Positions 18,437 through 27,580 of a stretch of 64,000 nt of DNA are shown here, piece by piece (positions within the stretch are counted from its first letter, which is position 1; each line of letters opens with the position of its first letter). The position numbers and the translations under genes were made by a program. This DNA is from SAR116 cluster bacterium AG-447-C21 (GTDB lineage Bacteria > Pseudomonadota > Alphaproteobacteria > Thalassobaculales > Thalassobaculaceae), in assembly GCA_003212315.1 (NCBI GenBank), contig QCQB01000009.1:1-64000 (forward strand), in the 5' to 3' direction. Below the pieces are notes generated by a model that worked only from the letters and a program-made list of their open reading frames with translations, had not been told where the DNA came from and did no database searches.

Positions 18437-19783
18437 TTAGTCTCCAGGACCAGCGACAGTCATTCCGTCAATACGCACCGTTGGTGCGTCGGTTCCCCGT
18501 TTGAATTCGAGGTCATTTGCAGGAATTAATTGGGAGAACATATCCTTTAGGTTTCCCGCTACAGTTATGTCACTGACCGGATATGTTATCTCGCCATTGT
18601 CGATCCAGAATCCACCAGCGCCTCGGCTATAATCACCAGTAACCATGTTTACGCTCATTCCCATTAATTCAGTTACATATAGTCCGCTTTTGATATTATG
18701 CATAAGACTTACTGGAGAAATTTCACCTGCGTCTAAATATAAATTAGTTGGGCTCGGGCTGGGAGCTCCTCCTGTCGAGCGTGCTGCGTGTCCGGTGGAA
18801 ATTAATCCTAATTGGTCTGCGGTTGCTAAGTCTAAGAACCAGGATTTTACATAGCCATCGTCAATAATTGCATATTTTTGATTGGGTAAACCCTCGCCAT
18901 CAAATGGTTTTGATCTAAGTCCCCGTGCCCTGTGTGGATCGTCTAAAATGCGAACCCTCGATTGAAAAATCTGTTTTCCCATTGCATCTTTAAGAAAGCT
19001 TGTACCTCGAGCGATTGAGCTACCATTCAATGCACTGGCTACATGTCCAACTAAACTGCCACTGACCCTTGGGTCGTATATGACCGGTATAGAGGCGCTT
19101 CCGGGCTTTTTGGGGTTGAGTCTTCTTACCGCCCGTTCTCCTGCTATTTGGCCAACCGTCTTTGGATTAGTCAGATCAGTCTCAAAAACAGTTGACGAGT
19201 ACTCGTAGTCTCTCTCCATATTTTGACCTTCTCCTGCTAGAACAACAGCACTTAAGCTGTGTCCTGAGCGTCGATATGTCCCTTTGAAACCGTTACTCGT
19301 CGCAAGCATTATGGTGGTATCGGACCAGGCGGCTTCGCCACCCTCTGAATTAGTCACTCCAGTTACGGCTAAAGCAGATTCCTCTGCTAAAGAAGCCCGT
19401 TCTATTAATTTCTCGGCGGAAGGTTCCGATGGATCAAATAACTCTATTTTAGGATTGGAGGTAGTGATCTCTGAGGCATTAGCAATTCGCGCATAAGGAT
19501 CTTCTGGCGCCACTTTTGCCATAGATACAACCCGATCAATAAGTATATCTAACGACTCAGGTTTCATATCGGTTGTCGAGACAGTCGCATTTCTTTTTCC
19601 AACAAATACCCGTAGACCCAAATCTTTATCTTCGGACCGCTCAATCGACTCAGGTTTACCCAACCTTTGTGCAACTGAAAGCGAGCGATTCTCAACGAAC
19701 ATAGCATCTGCTGAGTCGGCACCAGAACTTTTTGCTTTACTAATCAATTGTTCCAGAAGGTCACATGGTGTCGTTTTTATCAT
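18437..19783 (-). CDS. pmbA: TldD/PmbA-family metalloprotease subunit (PmbA)
   Basis: 448 residues. PmbA (TldE) pairs with TldD to make a peptidase that matures some ribosomal peptides and degrades CcdA. The N-terminal ADSADAMFVENRSLSVAQRLGKPESIERSEDKDLGLRVF region, the VPVIYDPRVSGSL-like segment and the C-terminal DITVAGNLKDMF are typical. I place the start at ATG 19783 because GGAG lies 6 bases upstream; the open frame continues 27 codons further without support. No tldD is nearby, which is usual. Confidence 0.92.
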   Translation of the reverse strand: MIKTTPCDLLEQLISKAKSSGADSADAMFVENRSLSVAQRLGKPESIERSEDKDLGLRVFVGKRNATVSTTDMKPESLDILIDRVVSMAKVAPEDPYARIANASEITTSNPKIELFDPSEPSAEKLIERASLAEESALAVTGVTNSEGGEAAWSDTTIMLATSNGFKGTYRRSGHSLSAVVLAGEGQNMERDYEYSSTVFETDLTNPKTVGQIAGERAVRRLNPKKPGSASIPVIYDPRVSGSLVGHVASALNGSSIARGTSFLKDAMGKQIFQSRVRILDDPHRARGLRSKPFDGEGLPNQKYAIIDDGYVKSWFLDLATADQLGLISTGHAARSTGGAPSPSPTNLYLDAGEISPVSLMHNIKSGLYVTELMGMSVNMVTGDYSRGAGGFWIDNGEITYPVSDITVAGNLKDMFSQLIPANDLEFKRGTDAPTVRIDGMTVAGPGD

Positions 19784-19904
19784 TAGAACTCCGTGTCTTA
19801 TTAGCGATGATAAATCCGCTATTGGGCATTTGGGCCTTTGTATTAGAAAACTTCGCAAGATCATATATTTATATTTGATTTTTTAGACGTTATACCACCG
19901 ATTA

Positions 19905-21425
19905 TCAATCTTTGTTGCGCTTCCAAATAGGGTTTCCTGTCCCAGGCAATCCGTATTTAGACCACTTCTCTGAGACAAGATTGATGATCTCCTTATCCAT
20001 AGAGATTTCTTTACCCCATTCTCTTTTTGTTTCAGGAGGCCATTTGTTAGTCGCATCTAATCCAATTTTACTTCCGAGACTGGCATCTGTGGAGGCGAAA
20101 TCCAAATAATCTATAGGGGTATTTTCAATAACAGTAATGTCTCTTGCAGGATCCATTTTTGTGGAAATAGCCCATACTACCTCTTTCCAGTCTCTAGCAT
20201 TGATATCGTCGTCTACGACAATTATCCATTTTGTATACATAAATTGCCTTAGATATGACCAAGCCCCCATCATTACCCTTTTTGCATGCCCTGGATAAGC
20301 CTTTCGCATTGAAATTACAGCGACCCTGTAAGAACATCCCTCGGGCGGCAACCAAAAATCGATAATTTCGGGAAATTGTTGTTGAAGAAGGGGGATAAAA
20401 ACTTCATTTAATGCCTCTCCAAGTATAGATGGTTCGTCGGGAGGCCTTCCAGTGAAAGTTGTTAGGTAAATAGGTTCTCTTCGCATAGTGATTGCGCTGA
20501 TTTTAAATACTGGGAAGGGTTCTATCGAGTTATAATAGCCCGTATGGTCTCCATATGGGCCTTCGTCTTCATATTGTTCTAGAGAGACGTGACCCTCAAT
20601 AACAATTTCTGCTTGTGCGGGTACTTTTAACGGTACGGTTTTACAATCGACTAATTCCACTCTTTTGCCGCGCAATAAACCAGCAAATTGATATTCACTA
20701 AGGGTGTCGGGCACTGGCGTAACTGAAGCCAGGATGGTGCCGGGGTCTGCTCCTAGCACCGCGGCTACTGGAAGGGGCTCACTCTTTTTCTCTTTCCATC
20801 TAGCATGGTGTTGAGCTCCACCTCGATGCTTTAGCCATCTCATCAAAGTAGTATCTTCGCCTATAACCTGCATACGGTAGATCCCAAGATTAAAGTTATC
20901 TTCACGCTTTTCTGTTGGTCCTTGCGTCACTACCAAGGGCCAAGTTATTAAAGGGGCTGGCTCACCCGGCCAACATGTCTGGATCGGCAGGCTAGCGAGA
21001 TCAATGTCGTCACCTTGCAGAATGATTTCTTGGCAAGGTGCGGAAGTGACTGTTCTTGGTTTCATCGCCACGACCGTTTTCAGCAATGGCATCATTGCTA
21101 TTGCTTCACGCCATCCGCCTGGTGGCTCTGGCTGTCGCAAAAAAGCAAGCGTTTCGCCGATTTTTCTCAGGTCAGCGGGTTCACGGTCCATTCCCCACGC
21201 GACGCGTTCTACTGTTCCAAATAGATTTGCCAAAACCGACATCTCATATGATTGTCCATTTGATCCGATAACGTTCTCAAATAATACAGCAGGTCCTTGT
21301 TCAGACAGTAATCGAGTTTGAATCTCTGTCATCTCTAGATAGGGTGAGACCGGTTCTGATACACGGACAAGACTGGATTTGTTTTCCAGATACGAAATAA
21401 ATTCTCTCAATGAAGCGTATGGCAT
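19905..21425 (-). CDS. ubiD: UbiD-family decarboxylase
   Basis: 506 residues, close to the 490-500 of UbiD. Uses prenylated FMN (from UbiX, not in the window) to decarboxylate 4-hydroxy-3-polyprenylbenzoate in ubiquinone synthesis. Typical stretches are [65 protein letters not shown], and FVVVDDDIN-like residues near the C-terminus ([17 protein letters not shown]). Substrate is assigned by family; other UbiD enzymes act on aromatic acids, but length and motifs fit the ubiquinone branch. Confidence 0.92.
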   Translation of the reverse strand: MPYASLREFISYLENKSSLVRVSEPVSPYLEMTEIQTRLLSEQGPAVLFENVIGSNGQSYEMSVLANLFGTVERVAWGMDREPADLRKIGETLAFLRQPEPPGGWREAIAMMPLLKTVVAMKPRTVTSAPCQEIILQGDDIDLASLPIQTCWPGEPAPLITWPLVVTQGPTEKREDNFNLGIYRMQVIGEDTTLMRWLKHRGGAQHHARWKEKKSEPLPVAAVLGADPGTILASVTPVPDTLSEYQFAGLLRGKRVELVDCKTVPLKVPAQAEIVIEGHVSLEQYEDEGPYGDHTGYYNSIEPFPVFKISAITMRREPIYLTTFTGRPPDEPSILGEALNEVFIPLLQQQFPEIIDFWLPPEGCSYRVAVISMRKAYPGHAKRVMMGAWSYLRQFMYTKWIIVVDDDINARDWKEVVWAISTKMDPARDITVIENTPIDYLDFASTDASLGSKIGLDATNKWPPETKREWGKEISMDKEIINLVSEKWSKYGLPGTGNPIWKRNKD

Positions 21426-21519
21426 GATACCCTATCTGTAATTTTCAAAACTGAGTTCGATATATACTCATAAAATAGTGGTGAATTCGAGCAGTAAAGC
21501 GTTAGTGGAGTTATTTGTT

Positions 21520-21972
21520 ATGCAGTTTAACTGGCAACCTGATGAGATTGATCTATCGACAGTTAAGGCTTGGCTAGCTGATTGGCAACCTTGTGTTCAA
21601 GGACTCGATTTTGAAAAAGCCCAATCTCTTTTTGTAAAAAATACAGCCTCGTTTGGCACACATATGGATGTTGTAGAGGGGATAGATGCATTAGAAGAAA
21701 ATCAATGGCGCAATGTCTGGCCAAATATCGAAGAATTTGAATGGGACTTTGATAATATCAAGATAGGTGTGAGCGCGGATAGATTGATGGCATTTCTGAT
21801 TACCACTTGGACTTCCAAAGGTTTTGATGAAGAGGCGAACTCTTTTGATAGACCGGGTAGAACTACGGTCATTTTATCTCGTACTAGCAACGATGCCCCC
21901 TGGCTGGGCGTTCATACCCACTTCTCTTTACACCCTGGTACCCCTTATCGCACATTTGGAAAAAATAATTAA
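21520..21972 (+). CDS. SnoaL/NTF2-like fold protein
   Basis: 150 residues. The composition and pattern (WLADWQPCVQGLDFEKAQSLFVKNTASFGTH, then WRNVWPNIEEFEWDFDNI and HTHFSL) fit the cone-shaped NTF2/SnoaL-like fold used by many small isomerases, lyases and stress proteins. I start at ATG 21520 because GGAG is 9 bases upstream; a GTG at 21478 is in frame. It is divergent from ubiD, with about 95 bases between the starts. No specific function can be given. Confidence 0.6.
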   Translation: MQFNWQPDEIDLSTVKAWLADWQPCVQGLDFEKAQSLFVKNTASFGTHMDVVEGIDALEENQWRNVWPNIEEFEWDFDNIKIGVSADRLMAFLITTWTSKGFDEEANSFDRPGRTTVILSRTSNDAPWLGVHTHFSLHPGTPYRTFGKNN

Positions 21973-22015
21973 AAATGCTGGATCATATGATCTGAGGATC
22001 TAGAAGGAAACAGGA

Positions 22016-22657
22016 TCAGATTTCATTTATCTGTAATGAGAATGTTAAAGCTTGATTGAAGGCCTCCGCATTTTTTCTTATGTCTCTCAGTGTCATGCCG
22101 GGTTTATAGAGTGCGGAACCTAGTCCAAAACCGATAGCCCCAGCTTTCAGATAATCATTCATTTTTTCTGGTGTGATGCCGCCAACTGGCAAGATAGGGA
22201 CAGTTGAGGGGAGCACGGCTTTCATTGCTTTTAGAACACTTGGCGGGATTCCTTCTGCTGGAAATAATTTGAGGGCATCCGCTCCAGCCTCTATCATCGC
22301 GAACGCTTCGGATGGTGTGGCAATACCTGGAATAGCTATTAAGCCTCTATCTTTAGCTGCTTTGACAACTATACCATTTCCATTCGGCATAACGACTAAT
22401 TTTGCTCCCGCTTCTGCTATCGATCTAATAGATGCCTCGTCAAGGACTGTTCCTGCTCCAATAATGGCATGATTTTCAAAATAGTGGGTTAATAACTCTA
22501 TGCTCCTAATTGGGTCGGGAGAGTTTAAGGGAATTTCAATTATCTTAAAGTCTTTTTCAATTAGAATTTCGGCAACATCAACGACTTCAGTAGGTTTGAT
22601 CCCTCTTAATATCGCTATCAGAGGATGCTTTTCTATAGCTGAAAAGAAAGTTGTCAT
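22016..22657 (-). CDS. dgoA: 2-dehydro-3-deoxy-6-phosphogalactonate aldolase
   Basis: 213 residues of the KDPG/KDPGal aldolase family. It cleaves 2-keto-3-deoxy-6-phosphogalactonate to pyruvate and glyceraldehyde 3-phosphate. Schiff-base K130 lies in ADALKLFPAEG, E41 in IIEIPLNSP, and R18 in LIAILRGI; GAGTVLDE and PVGGITPEKM complete the site. DgoA rather than Eda is favoured because the start overlaps dgoK by four bases. Transcribed after dgoK. Confidence 0.9.
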   Translation of the reverse strand: MTTFFSAIEKHPLIAILRGIKPTEVVDVAEILIEKDFKIIEIPLNSPDPIRSIELLTHYFENHAIIGAGTVLDEASIRSIAEAGAKLVVMPNGNGIVVKAAKDRGLIAIPGIATPSEAFAMIEAGADALKLFPAEGIPPSVLKAMKAVLPSTVPILPVGGITPEKMNDYLKAGAIGFGLGSALYKPGMTLRDIRKNAEAFNQALTFSLQINEI

Positions 22658-23571
22658 GATACATTTCTTTCAATTTTTTTCATCAGTTTGAAATGTCCAT
22701 TGGCAATAATATCTGGTGTAAGTATCTTTGGATCAAAACCTTTTTCGAGTAATGTTGTATGATAGAGGTTTGTGAGTTGTCCATGTCCAATAAGATATAC
22801 TTTCCTAAAACGGGCACCAGCTAATGCTGCCTCTAGCTCGTGACCAATGAGTAAGCCAGAGAGGAAAGCACCTGCGGTAGCTCTTGTTAGCTGATTGAAA
22901 AGGCCTTTTGCCCTGACGGCGAATAATTGGTTAAGAATATTGTTGGTTGATGCAGAGAACTCGATGCCTTCTATAAATGCTTTTTCATCCCATGAATTGG
23001 GGTCTATCATTGCCCCTACAATAGTATGCGATTTTATTGCTTCAAATAGTTCGCCCGTGATGTAGGTACTGAAGTCTGTTACATCCTCTCCCACTACTGT
23101 TGCCCATTTGCTGTGACTACCTGGTAAGCAAATCGTTATTTTTTCTGAGTTGATAGTGGATAAAGCGCCAAGAATTTGAACTTCCTCGCCGCGCATCACA
23201 TCGGGTAGACCGGCGCTGTTTGTATAGGATAACCCTGGCGTTAACCAAACTATTCTGCCGCTCCGCAGTCTTATAGGTGTTAAATTATTTGCGATTGTTA
23301 GAACATTTGTTGGGCAAGGGAGATATGGTGCTTCTTTCCAACCTTGTCTGCTGCCGGCCATACCCGAAATTGTGATTGGTACATCCGCATATTCGTGAAG
23401 CCAATCCTGAGTGGCCTTCATGAACGTATCTTCAAATTTTCTATTTTTTATGGCAGTTATGCCTGCTGAAAAATCCCGTTTTTCTATTATCTTGGCGTTG
23501 GGTCCTAGCCTATAAACACGCAGATTGCTTGTTCCCCAATCGCAAGCAATGCCGACGGTATCGTCCTTCAT
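22654..23571 (-). CDS. dgoK: 2-dehydro-3-deoxygalactonokinase
   Basis: 305 residues, the DgoK length. ACDWGTSNLRVYRL near residue 9 is the ASKHA-type phosphate loop, followed by ITISGMAGSRQGWKEAPYLPCP and the CLPGSHSKWATV segment that recurs in this family. It phosphorylates 2-keto-3-deoxygalactonate for the aldolase encoded directly downstream. Galactonate dehydratase and a galactonate importer are not in the window. It is divergent from two FAH-fold genes with a palindrome between. Confidence 0.9.
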   Translation of the reverse strand: MKDDTVGIACDWGTSNLRVYRLGPNAKIIEKRDFSAGITAIKNRKFEDTFMKATQDWLHEYADVPITISGMAGSRQGWKEAPYLPCPTNVLTIANNLTPIRLRSGRIVWLTPGLSYTNSAGLPDVMRGEEVQILGALSTINSEKITICLPGSHSKWATVVGEDVTDFSTYITGELFEAIKSHTIVGAMIDPNSWDEKAFIEGIEFSASTNNILNQLFAVRAKGLFNQLTRATAGAFLSGLLIGHELEAALAGARFRKVYLIGHGQLTNLYHTTLLEKGFDPKILTPDIIANGHFKLMKKIERNVS

Positions 23572-23639
23572 CGTACTTTTCTTTATCCATAATATTTATC
23601 TTCAGTATAACGCTAATTACTTATAGGATAAAACGAAAA

Positions 23640-23653
23640 TCAATTTTAATTGA
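23640..23653. promoter_or_regulatory. 14-bp perfect inverted repeat, possible operator
   Basis: TCAATT, two bases, AATTGA: six-base arms in perfect dyad symmetry, in the 204-base gap between divergent dgoK and the first FAH gene. Position suits a repressor of both sugar-acid units. A TTGACA hexamer follows at 23676-23681 but has no good -10 partner. AT-rich sequence makes chance occurrence possible. Confidence 0.35.
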
Positions 23654-23775
23654 CTTTATGAACTATCGGGCTGACTTGACATAAACAGAAAGCCTAGTGA
23701 TGCTGGTCGGAAAGTTAAGCTGATTTGAGAAGAAATAGAAGAGTCAGAAGTATTAAAAAATGGGAGAGAAAGTTC

Positions 23776-24621
23776 ATGAAATTACTTCGTTATGGGCAGA
23801 TAGGATCTGAAAAACCAGGTGTTTTAGGTAATGATGGTGAAATCAGGGATCTCTCTGGTCTTATTACTGATATAGATGCTTCAGTTTTAAGTGATCAAGC
23901 TTTGCAGAAGTTGCGCGATGCAGACCTTTCCAAATTACCGGTTGTATCAGGCAACCCGCGAATTGGTGCATGTGTGGGTAACATAGGTAAAATGATATGC
24001 ATTGGTTTGAATTATTCTGACCATGCCGCTGAAACGGGGGCCACGCCGCCGCCAGAACCAATAATTTTTATGAAGGTAAATTCTGCTATTTGTGGGCCTA
24101 ACGATGATGTCAGAATACCAAAAACTTCTGAAAAGACAGATTGGGAAGTAGAGTTAGGATTTGTGATTGGAAAAAAAGCTAAATATGTTTCCGAGACAGA
24201 AGCCATGGATCATGTTGCCGGCTATTGTATTGTAAACGATGTTTCGGAACGCTCCTTTCAAGCTGAAAGATCGGGGCAATGGACGAAAGGTAAAAGTTGC
24301 GACACATTTGGTCCAACGGGTCCGTGGATGGTAACACGAGACGAGATCTCTGATCCTCAAAATCTAAAAATGACTCTCGATGTGAATGGCAAACGGTATC
24401 AGGACGGCAGTACTAACACGATGATTTTTGGAGTTAAATTTTTAGTACATTACTTGTCTCAGTTTTTTACCCTTCATCCTGGTGATGTCGTTTCCACAGG
24501 AACCCCTCCGGGTGTTGGGTTGGGTGTAAAGCCAAATCCTGTATTTCTAAAACCCGGTGATGAAATGCATTTGTCAATCGAAGGTCTCGGGGAGCAACGC
24601 CAGAAATGTATAGCAGACTAA
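23776..24621 (+). CDS. FAH-family hydrolase (2,4-diketo-3-deoxy sugar-acid type)
   Basis: 281 residues. Fumarylacetoacetate hydrolase fold with ICIGLNYSDHAAETG, PIIFMKVNSAICGPNDDV, the metal-binding DWEVELGFVIGK, YCIVNDVSERSFQ and STGTPPGVGLG. This subgroup is often annotated ureidoglycolate lyase or 2,4-diketo-3-deoxy-L-fuconate or rhamnonate hydrolase; the sugar-acid role suits dgoK and dgoA next door. I start at ATG 23776 with GGGAG 9 bases upstream; the open frame extends 17 codons further back without support. Substrate is not proven. Confidence 0.85.
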   Translation: MKLLRYGQIGSEKPGVLGNDGEIRDLSGLITDIDASVLSDQALQKLRDADLSKLPVVSGNPRIGACVGNIGKMICIGLNYSDHAAETGATPPPEPIIFMKVNSAICGPNDDVRIPKTSEKTDWEVELGFVIGKKAKYVSETEAMDHVAGYCIVNDVSERSFQAERSGQWTKGKSCDTFGPTGPWMVTRDEISDPQNLKMTLDVNGKRYQDGSTNTMIFGVKFLVHYLSQFFTLHPGDVVSTGTPPGVGLGVKPNPVFLKPGDEMHLSIEGLGEQRQKCIAD

Positions 24622-24675
24622 GGGATTAACTTTTCCGTAAAGTTCTTTTTTTGCGACGGATAGGAAATCCAGGAG

Positions 24676-25869
24676 TTGGTGATGGGTTTGAATTTAAATG
24701 TAAACGATTGTCTGCCAGACGATATAGATGATGCGATTTTACTTGGGAGAGCGTGGGTGCCTGGGCATGTTTCGGGGCCATCACCAATTATTATTCGTGA
24801 AGGAAGAGTATTCGATTTATCTAACGAAGTTACTACCGTCTCTGAACTTTTAAACGCAGAAGCTCATCTAGACATCATTGAAGGTATTAGTGGAGAGGAT
24901 ATAGGAAGTTTATGGGAAATTCTCAGTAATACAGATCATAGTCAGCAAAAAGAAGAGCTTCCTTATTTCCTTGCTCCGGTTGACCTTCAAGCGATTAAAG
25001 CCTGCGGGGTCACCTTTGCGCAGAGCATGTTAGAAAGGGTTATAGAGGAGAGGGCCGATGGAGACCCCGGAGCGGCCGAACGTATCAGAGAAGAAATTAG
25101 AAATATGATTGGATTAAATCTATCTGATATAATCCCAGGATCGGCTGAAGCTGCGCAGTTAAAGAGTGTTCTTGTTGGCAAAGGTATGTGGTCGCAATAT
25201 CTGGAAGTTGGGATTGGGCCGGATGCAGAAGTGTTTACTAAAGCCCAGCCGATGTCTGCAGTTGGTATTGGCGCCGAGGTTGGTCTTTTATCTAAGTCAG
25301 AGTGGAACAACCCCGAGCCAGAAATAACTTTAATCGTAAATAGTCATGCCACAATCGTTGGAGCTACACTGGGTAATGATGTAAATCTTCGTGATATTGA
25401 GGGTCGTAGCGCATTGTTGTTAGGAAAAGCGAAAGATAATAATGCATCAGCCGCTATTGGGCCATTTATACGCCTTTTTGATAAAAAATTTACTTTAAGC
25501 GACGTTAGATTAGCCGAGTTATCATTGACTGTGACAGGACTGGATCAATTCACTTTGCGGGGAAGAAGTTCCATGTCTCAAATTAGTAGAGATGTTGAAG
25601 ATCTAGTTTCGGAAACAATAGGCCAACATCATCAATATCCAGATGGTTTGTGCCTGATGACGGGTACATTATTTGCTCCTAGCGAAGATAGGGATAAATC
25701 TGGCGGGGGTTTTACACATAAAGTTGGTGATGTCGTGCGTATTTCGACACCAAAGCTTGGAGCGCTGGTGAACAGAGTAAATCATTCGGAAAAAGTGAAG
25801 CCATGGACATTTGGGGTCGGCGCCCTGATGCAAAATCTGGCGGCTCGCCGATTACTTAAAATTAGATAG
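24676..25869 (+). CDS. FAH-family protein, 2-keto-3-deoxy-xylonate dehydratase-like
   Basis: 397 residues, longer than ordinary FAH hydrolases. The length and the blocks APVDLQAIKACGVTFAQSML, WSQYLEVGIGPDAEVFTKAQPMSAVG, WNNPEPEITLIV, GNDVNLRDIEGRSALLLGKAKDNNAS and QYPDGLCLMTGTLFAP match the branch that includes 2-keto-3-deoxy-D-xylonate or L-arabinonate dehydratases of non-phosphorylative pentose pathways. It follows the first FAH gene by 54 bases on the same strand. Substrate is inferred from relatives. It converges on the acyl-CoA ligase with six bases between the genes. Confidence 0.8.
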   Translation: MVMGLNLNVNDCLPDDIDDAILLGRAWVPGHVSGPSPIIIREGRVFDLSNEVTTVSELLNAEAHLDIIEGISGEDIGSLWEILSNTDHSQQKEELPYFLAPVDLQAIKACGVTFAQSMLERVIEERADGDPGAAERIREEIRNMIGLNLSDIIPGSAEAAQLKSVLVGKGMWSQYLEVGIGPDAEVFTKAQPMSAVGIGAEVGLLSKSEWNNPEPEITLIVNSHATIVGATLGNDVNLRDIEGRSALLLGKAKDNNASAAIGPFIRLFDKKFTLSDVRLAELSLTVTGLDQFTLRGRSSMSQISRDVEDLVSETIGQHHQYPDGLCLMTGTLFAPSEDRDKSGGGFTHKVGDVVRISTPKLGALVNRVNHSEKVKPWTFGVGALMQNLAARRLLKIR

Positions 25870-25875
25870 ATGTTT

Positions 25876-27501
25876 TTACAAGCTCTTAGCTTGATCTCTT
25901 AGAATAAACTTTTGTATTTTACCAGTTGAAGTTTTGGGTAATTCTGTAAAGACAACACGTGTTGGCGCTTTAAAGTGAGCCATATTCTGCCGGCAAAATG
26001 CAATTAGGTTTTCTTCTGTCTCAATTTCATCTGGCTTAAGGCAAACAAATGCGCAGGGCGTCTCTCCCCATTTTTCACTCGGTTTAGCAACCACAGCTGC
26101 TTCTAGAACAGCTGGATGTTTGAACAATACATCCTCCACTTCTATAGTGCTTATATTTTCACCTCCGGATATTATGATGTCTTTTGACCTATCTTTAAGC
26201 TCAATATATCCGGTATCATGGATAACCCCAAGGTCTCCGGTATGAAACCAGTCTCCTTTGAAAGCCTCTTTGGTCGCAGTAGGGTTTTTTAAATAACCTT
26301 TCATTACAACATTTCCACGCATAAAAACTTCCCCGATAGTTTTCCCATCAGCGGGCACTTTTTCTAGAGTTTCAGGATCAGCAACCATTAATCCTTCAAG
26401 TACGGGGTATCTCACTCCCTGTCGTGCTTTGAGTGATGCTTGTTGTGATTTTGATAGCTCATTCCATTCGTCATGCCACTCACAAACCGTCACAGGGCCG
26501 TAGACTTCGGTTAAACCATATACGTGTGTAACATTTATCTTCTGGTGTTCCATTTTTTCTATCACAGCCGCAGGTGGTGCGGCTCCTGCGGTCATCATTG
26601 CCAGTTCGTGTTCCCAAGTTCTTGTGGATTTAATATCTGCATTTATTAGCATGTTCATAACAATAGGCGCGCCGCACATATGACTGATTTTATGATCTGC
26701 TATTGCGTCATAGATTGGCTTAGCTTCTATCTTTCTAAGACATACATGGGTACCTCCGAGCATAGTAATCGTCCATGGGAAACACCAGCCATTGCAATGA
26801 AACATTGGTAACGTCCAAAGATATATGGGGTGTTTCTTCATGCCCCAAACAAGGCTATTTCCTATAGAGTTCAAATAAGCTCCGCGATGATGATAGACTA
26901 CACCTTTTGGGTTTCCAGTGGTTCCAGATGTGTAATTCAAGGCCAATGCGTCCCATTCATCATTGGGCATCACTGGTTTAAAGTCGTTATCTGTATCATT
27001 TATAAAGTCTTCGTACTCTATAGACCCAGAAAGTTTTTGATTGGTGGTGTTAGGGTCATTATAGTCGACGATCAGAATTTCAGTATTTATTATCTTTAAC
27101 ACTTCACTTATGACGCTCGAATATTCCGTATCAACAATTAATATCTTTGTTTCTGCATGCTCTAGAATAAATGCTATAGTAGGTGCATCCAAACGAGTAT
27201 TTAATGCATTTATAACGGCACCGGTCATCGGAATACCAAAAGTCGCCTCGAATGACGGTGGGACATTAGGAGCCATAATCGAAACAGTATCTCCTATACC
27301 AATACCTCTTTTTTTTAGAGCGGATGCTAGATTAAGGCACCTTTGGTAGGTCTCCTCCCATGTGAATACCTTATCACCGTAAATTACCGAAGGACGAGTC
27401 GGAAACGTCCTGGCGCATCGACCAATGAAGGATAGGGGTGTCAATGGAATATAGTTAGCAGAGTTTTTATCAAGATCAGTGTCAAATGGATGACCAGACA
27501 T
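25876..27501 (-). CDS. AMP-forming acyl-CoA ligase (DmdB-like)
   Basis: 541 residues. ANL-superfamily adenylating enzyme: LNYTSGTTGNPKGVVYHHRG (P-loop), THVYGLTEVYGPV, WFHTGDLGVIHDTGYIELKDRSKD, ISGGENIST and the C-terminal catalytic Lys in KTSTGKIQK. The N-terminal NYIPLTPLSFIGRCA and length resemble medium-chain ligases, including marine DmdB enzymes that activate methylmercaptopropionate from DMSP. Substrate is not proven, and no dmdA, dmdC or dmdD is nearby. The start is ATG 27501 with GGAAGGG upstream; an extra 14 codons further back lack support. Confidence 0.85.
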   Translation of the reverse strand: MSGHPFDTDLDKNSANYIPLTPLSFIGRCARTFPTRPSVIYGDKVFTWEETYQRCLNLASALKKRGIGIGDTVSIMAPNVPPSFEATFGIPMTGAVINALNTRLDAPTIAFILEHAETKILIVDTEYSSVISEVLKIINTEILIVDYNDPNTTNQKLSGSIEYEDFINDTDNDFKPVMPNDEWDALALNYTSGTTGNPKGVVYHHRGAYLNSIGNSLVWGMKKHPIYLWTLPMFHCNGWCFPWTITMLGGTHVCLRKIEAKPIYDAIADHKISHMCGAPIVMNMLINADIKSTRTWEHELAMMTAGAAPPAAVIEKMEHQKINVTHVYGLTEVYGPVTVCEWHDEWNELSKSQQASLKARQGVRYPVLEGLMVADPETLEKVPADGKTIGEVFMRGNVVMKGYLKNPTATKEAFKGDWFHTGDLGVIHDTGYIELKDRSKDIIISGGENISTIEVEDVLFKHPAVLEAAVVAKPSEKWGETPCAFVCLKPDEIETEENLIAFCRQNMAHFKAPTRVVFTELPKTSTGKIQKFILRDQAKSL

Positions 27502-27580
27502 TATTTTTCCCTTCCACAGGCCATTGAAATCAAACTGTAACAAACCTATCCCTAACGGTTAGAACAGGCAATGGCGACAT

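Noticed and set aside
25879-25893. CAAGCT-CTT-AGCTTG hairpin between converging FAH and ligase genes
   Set aside because: Good six-pair stem, but no T-run follows on either strand and it lies in the ligase C-terminal codons.
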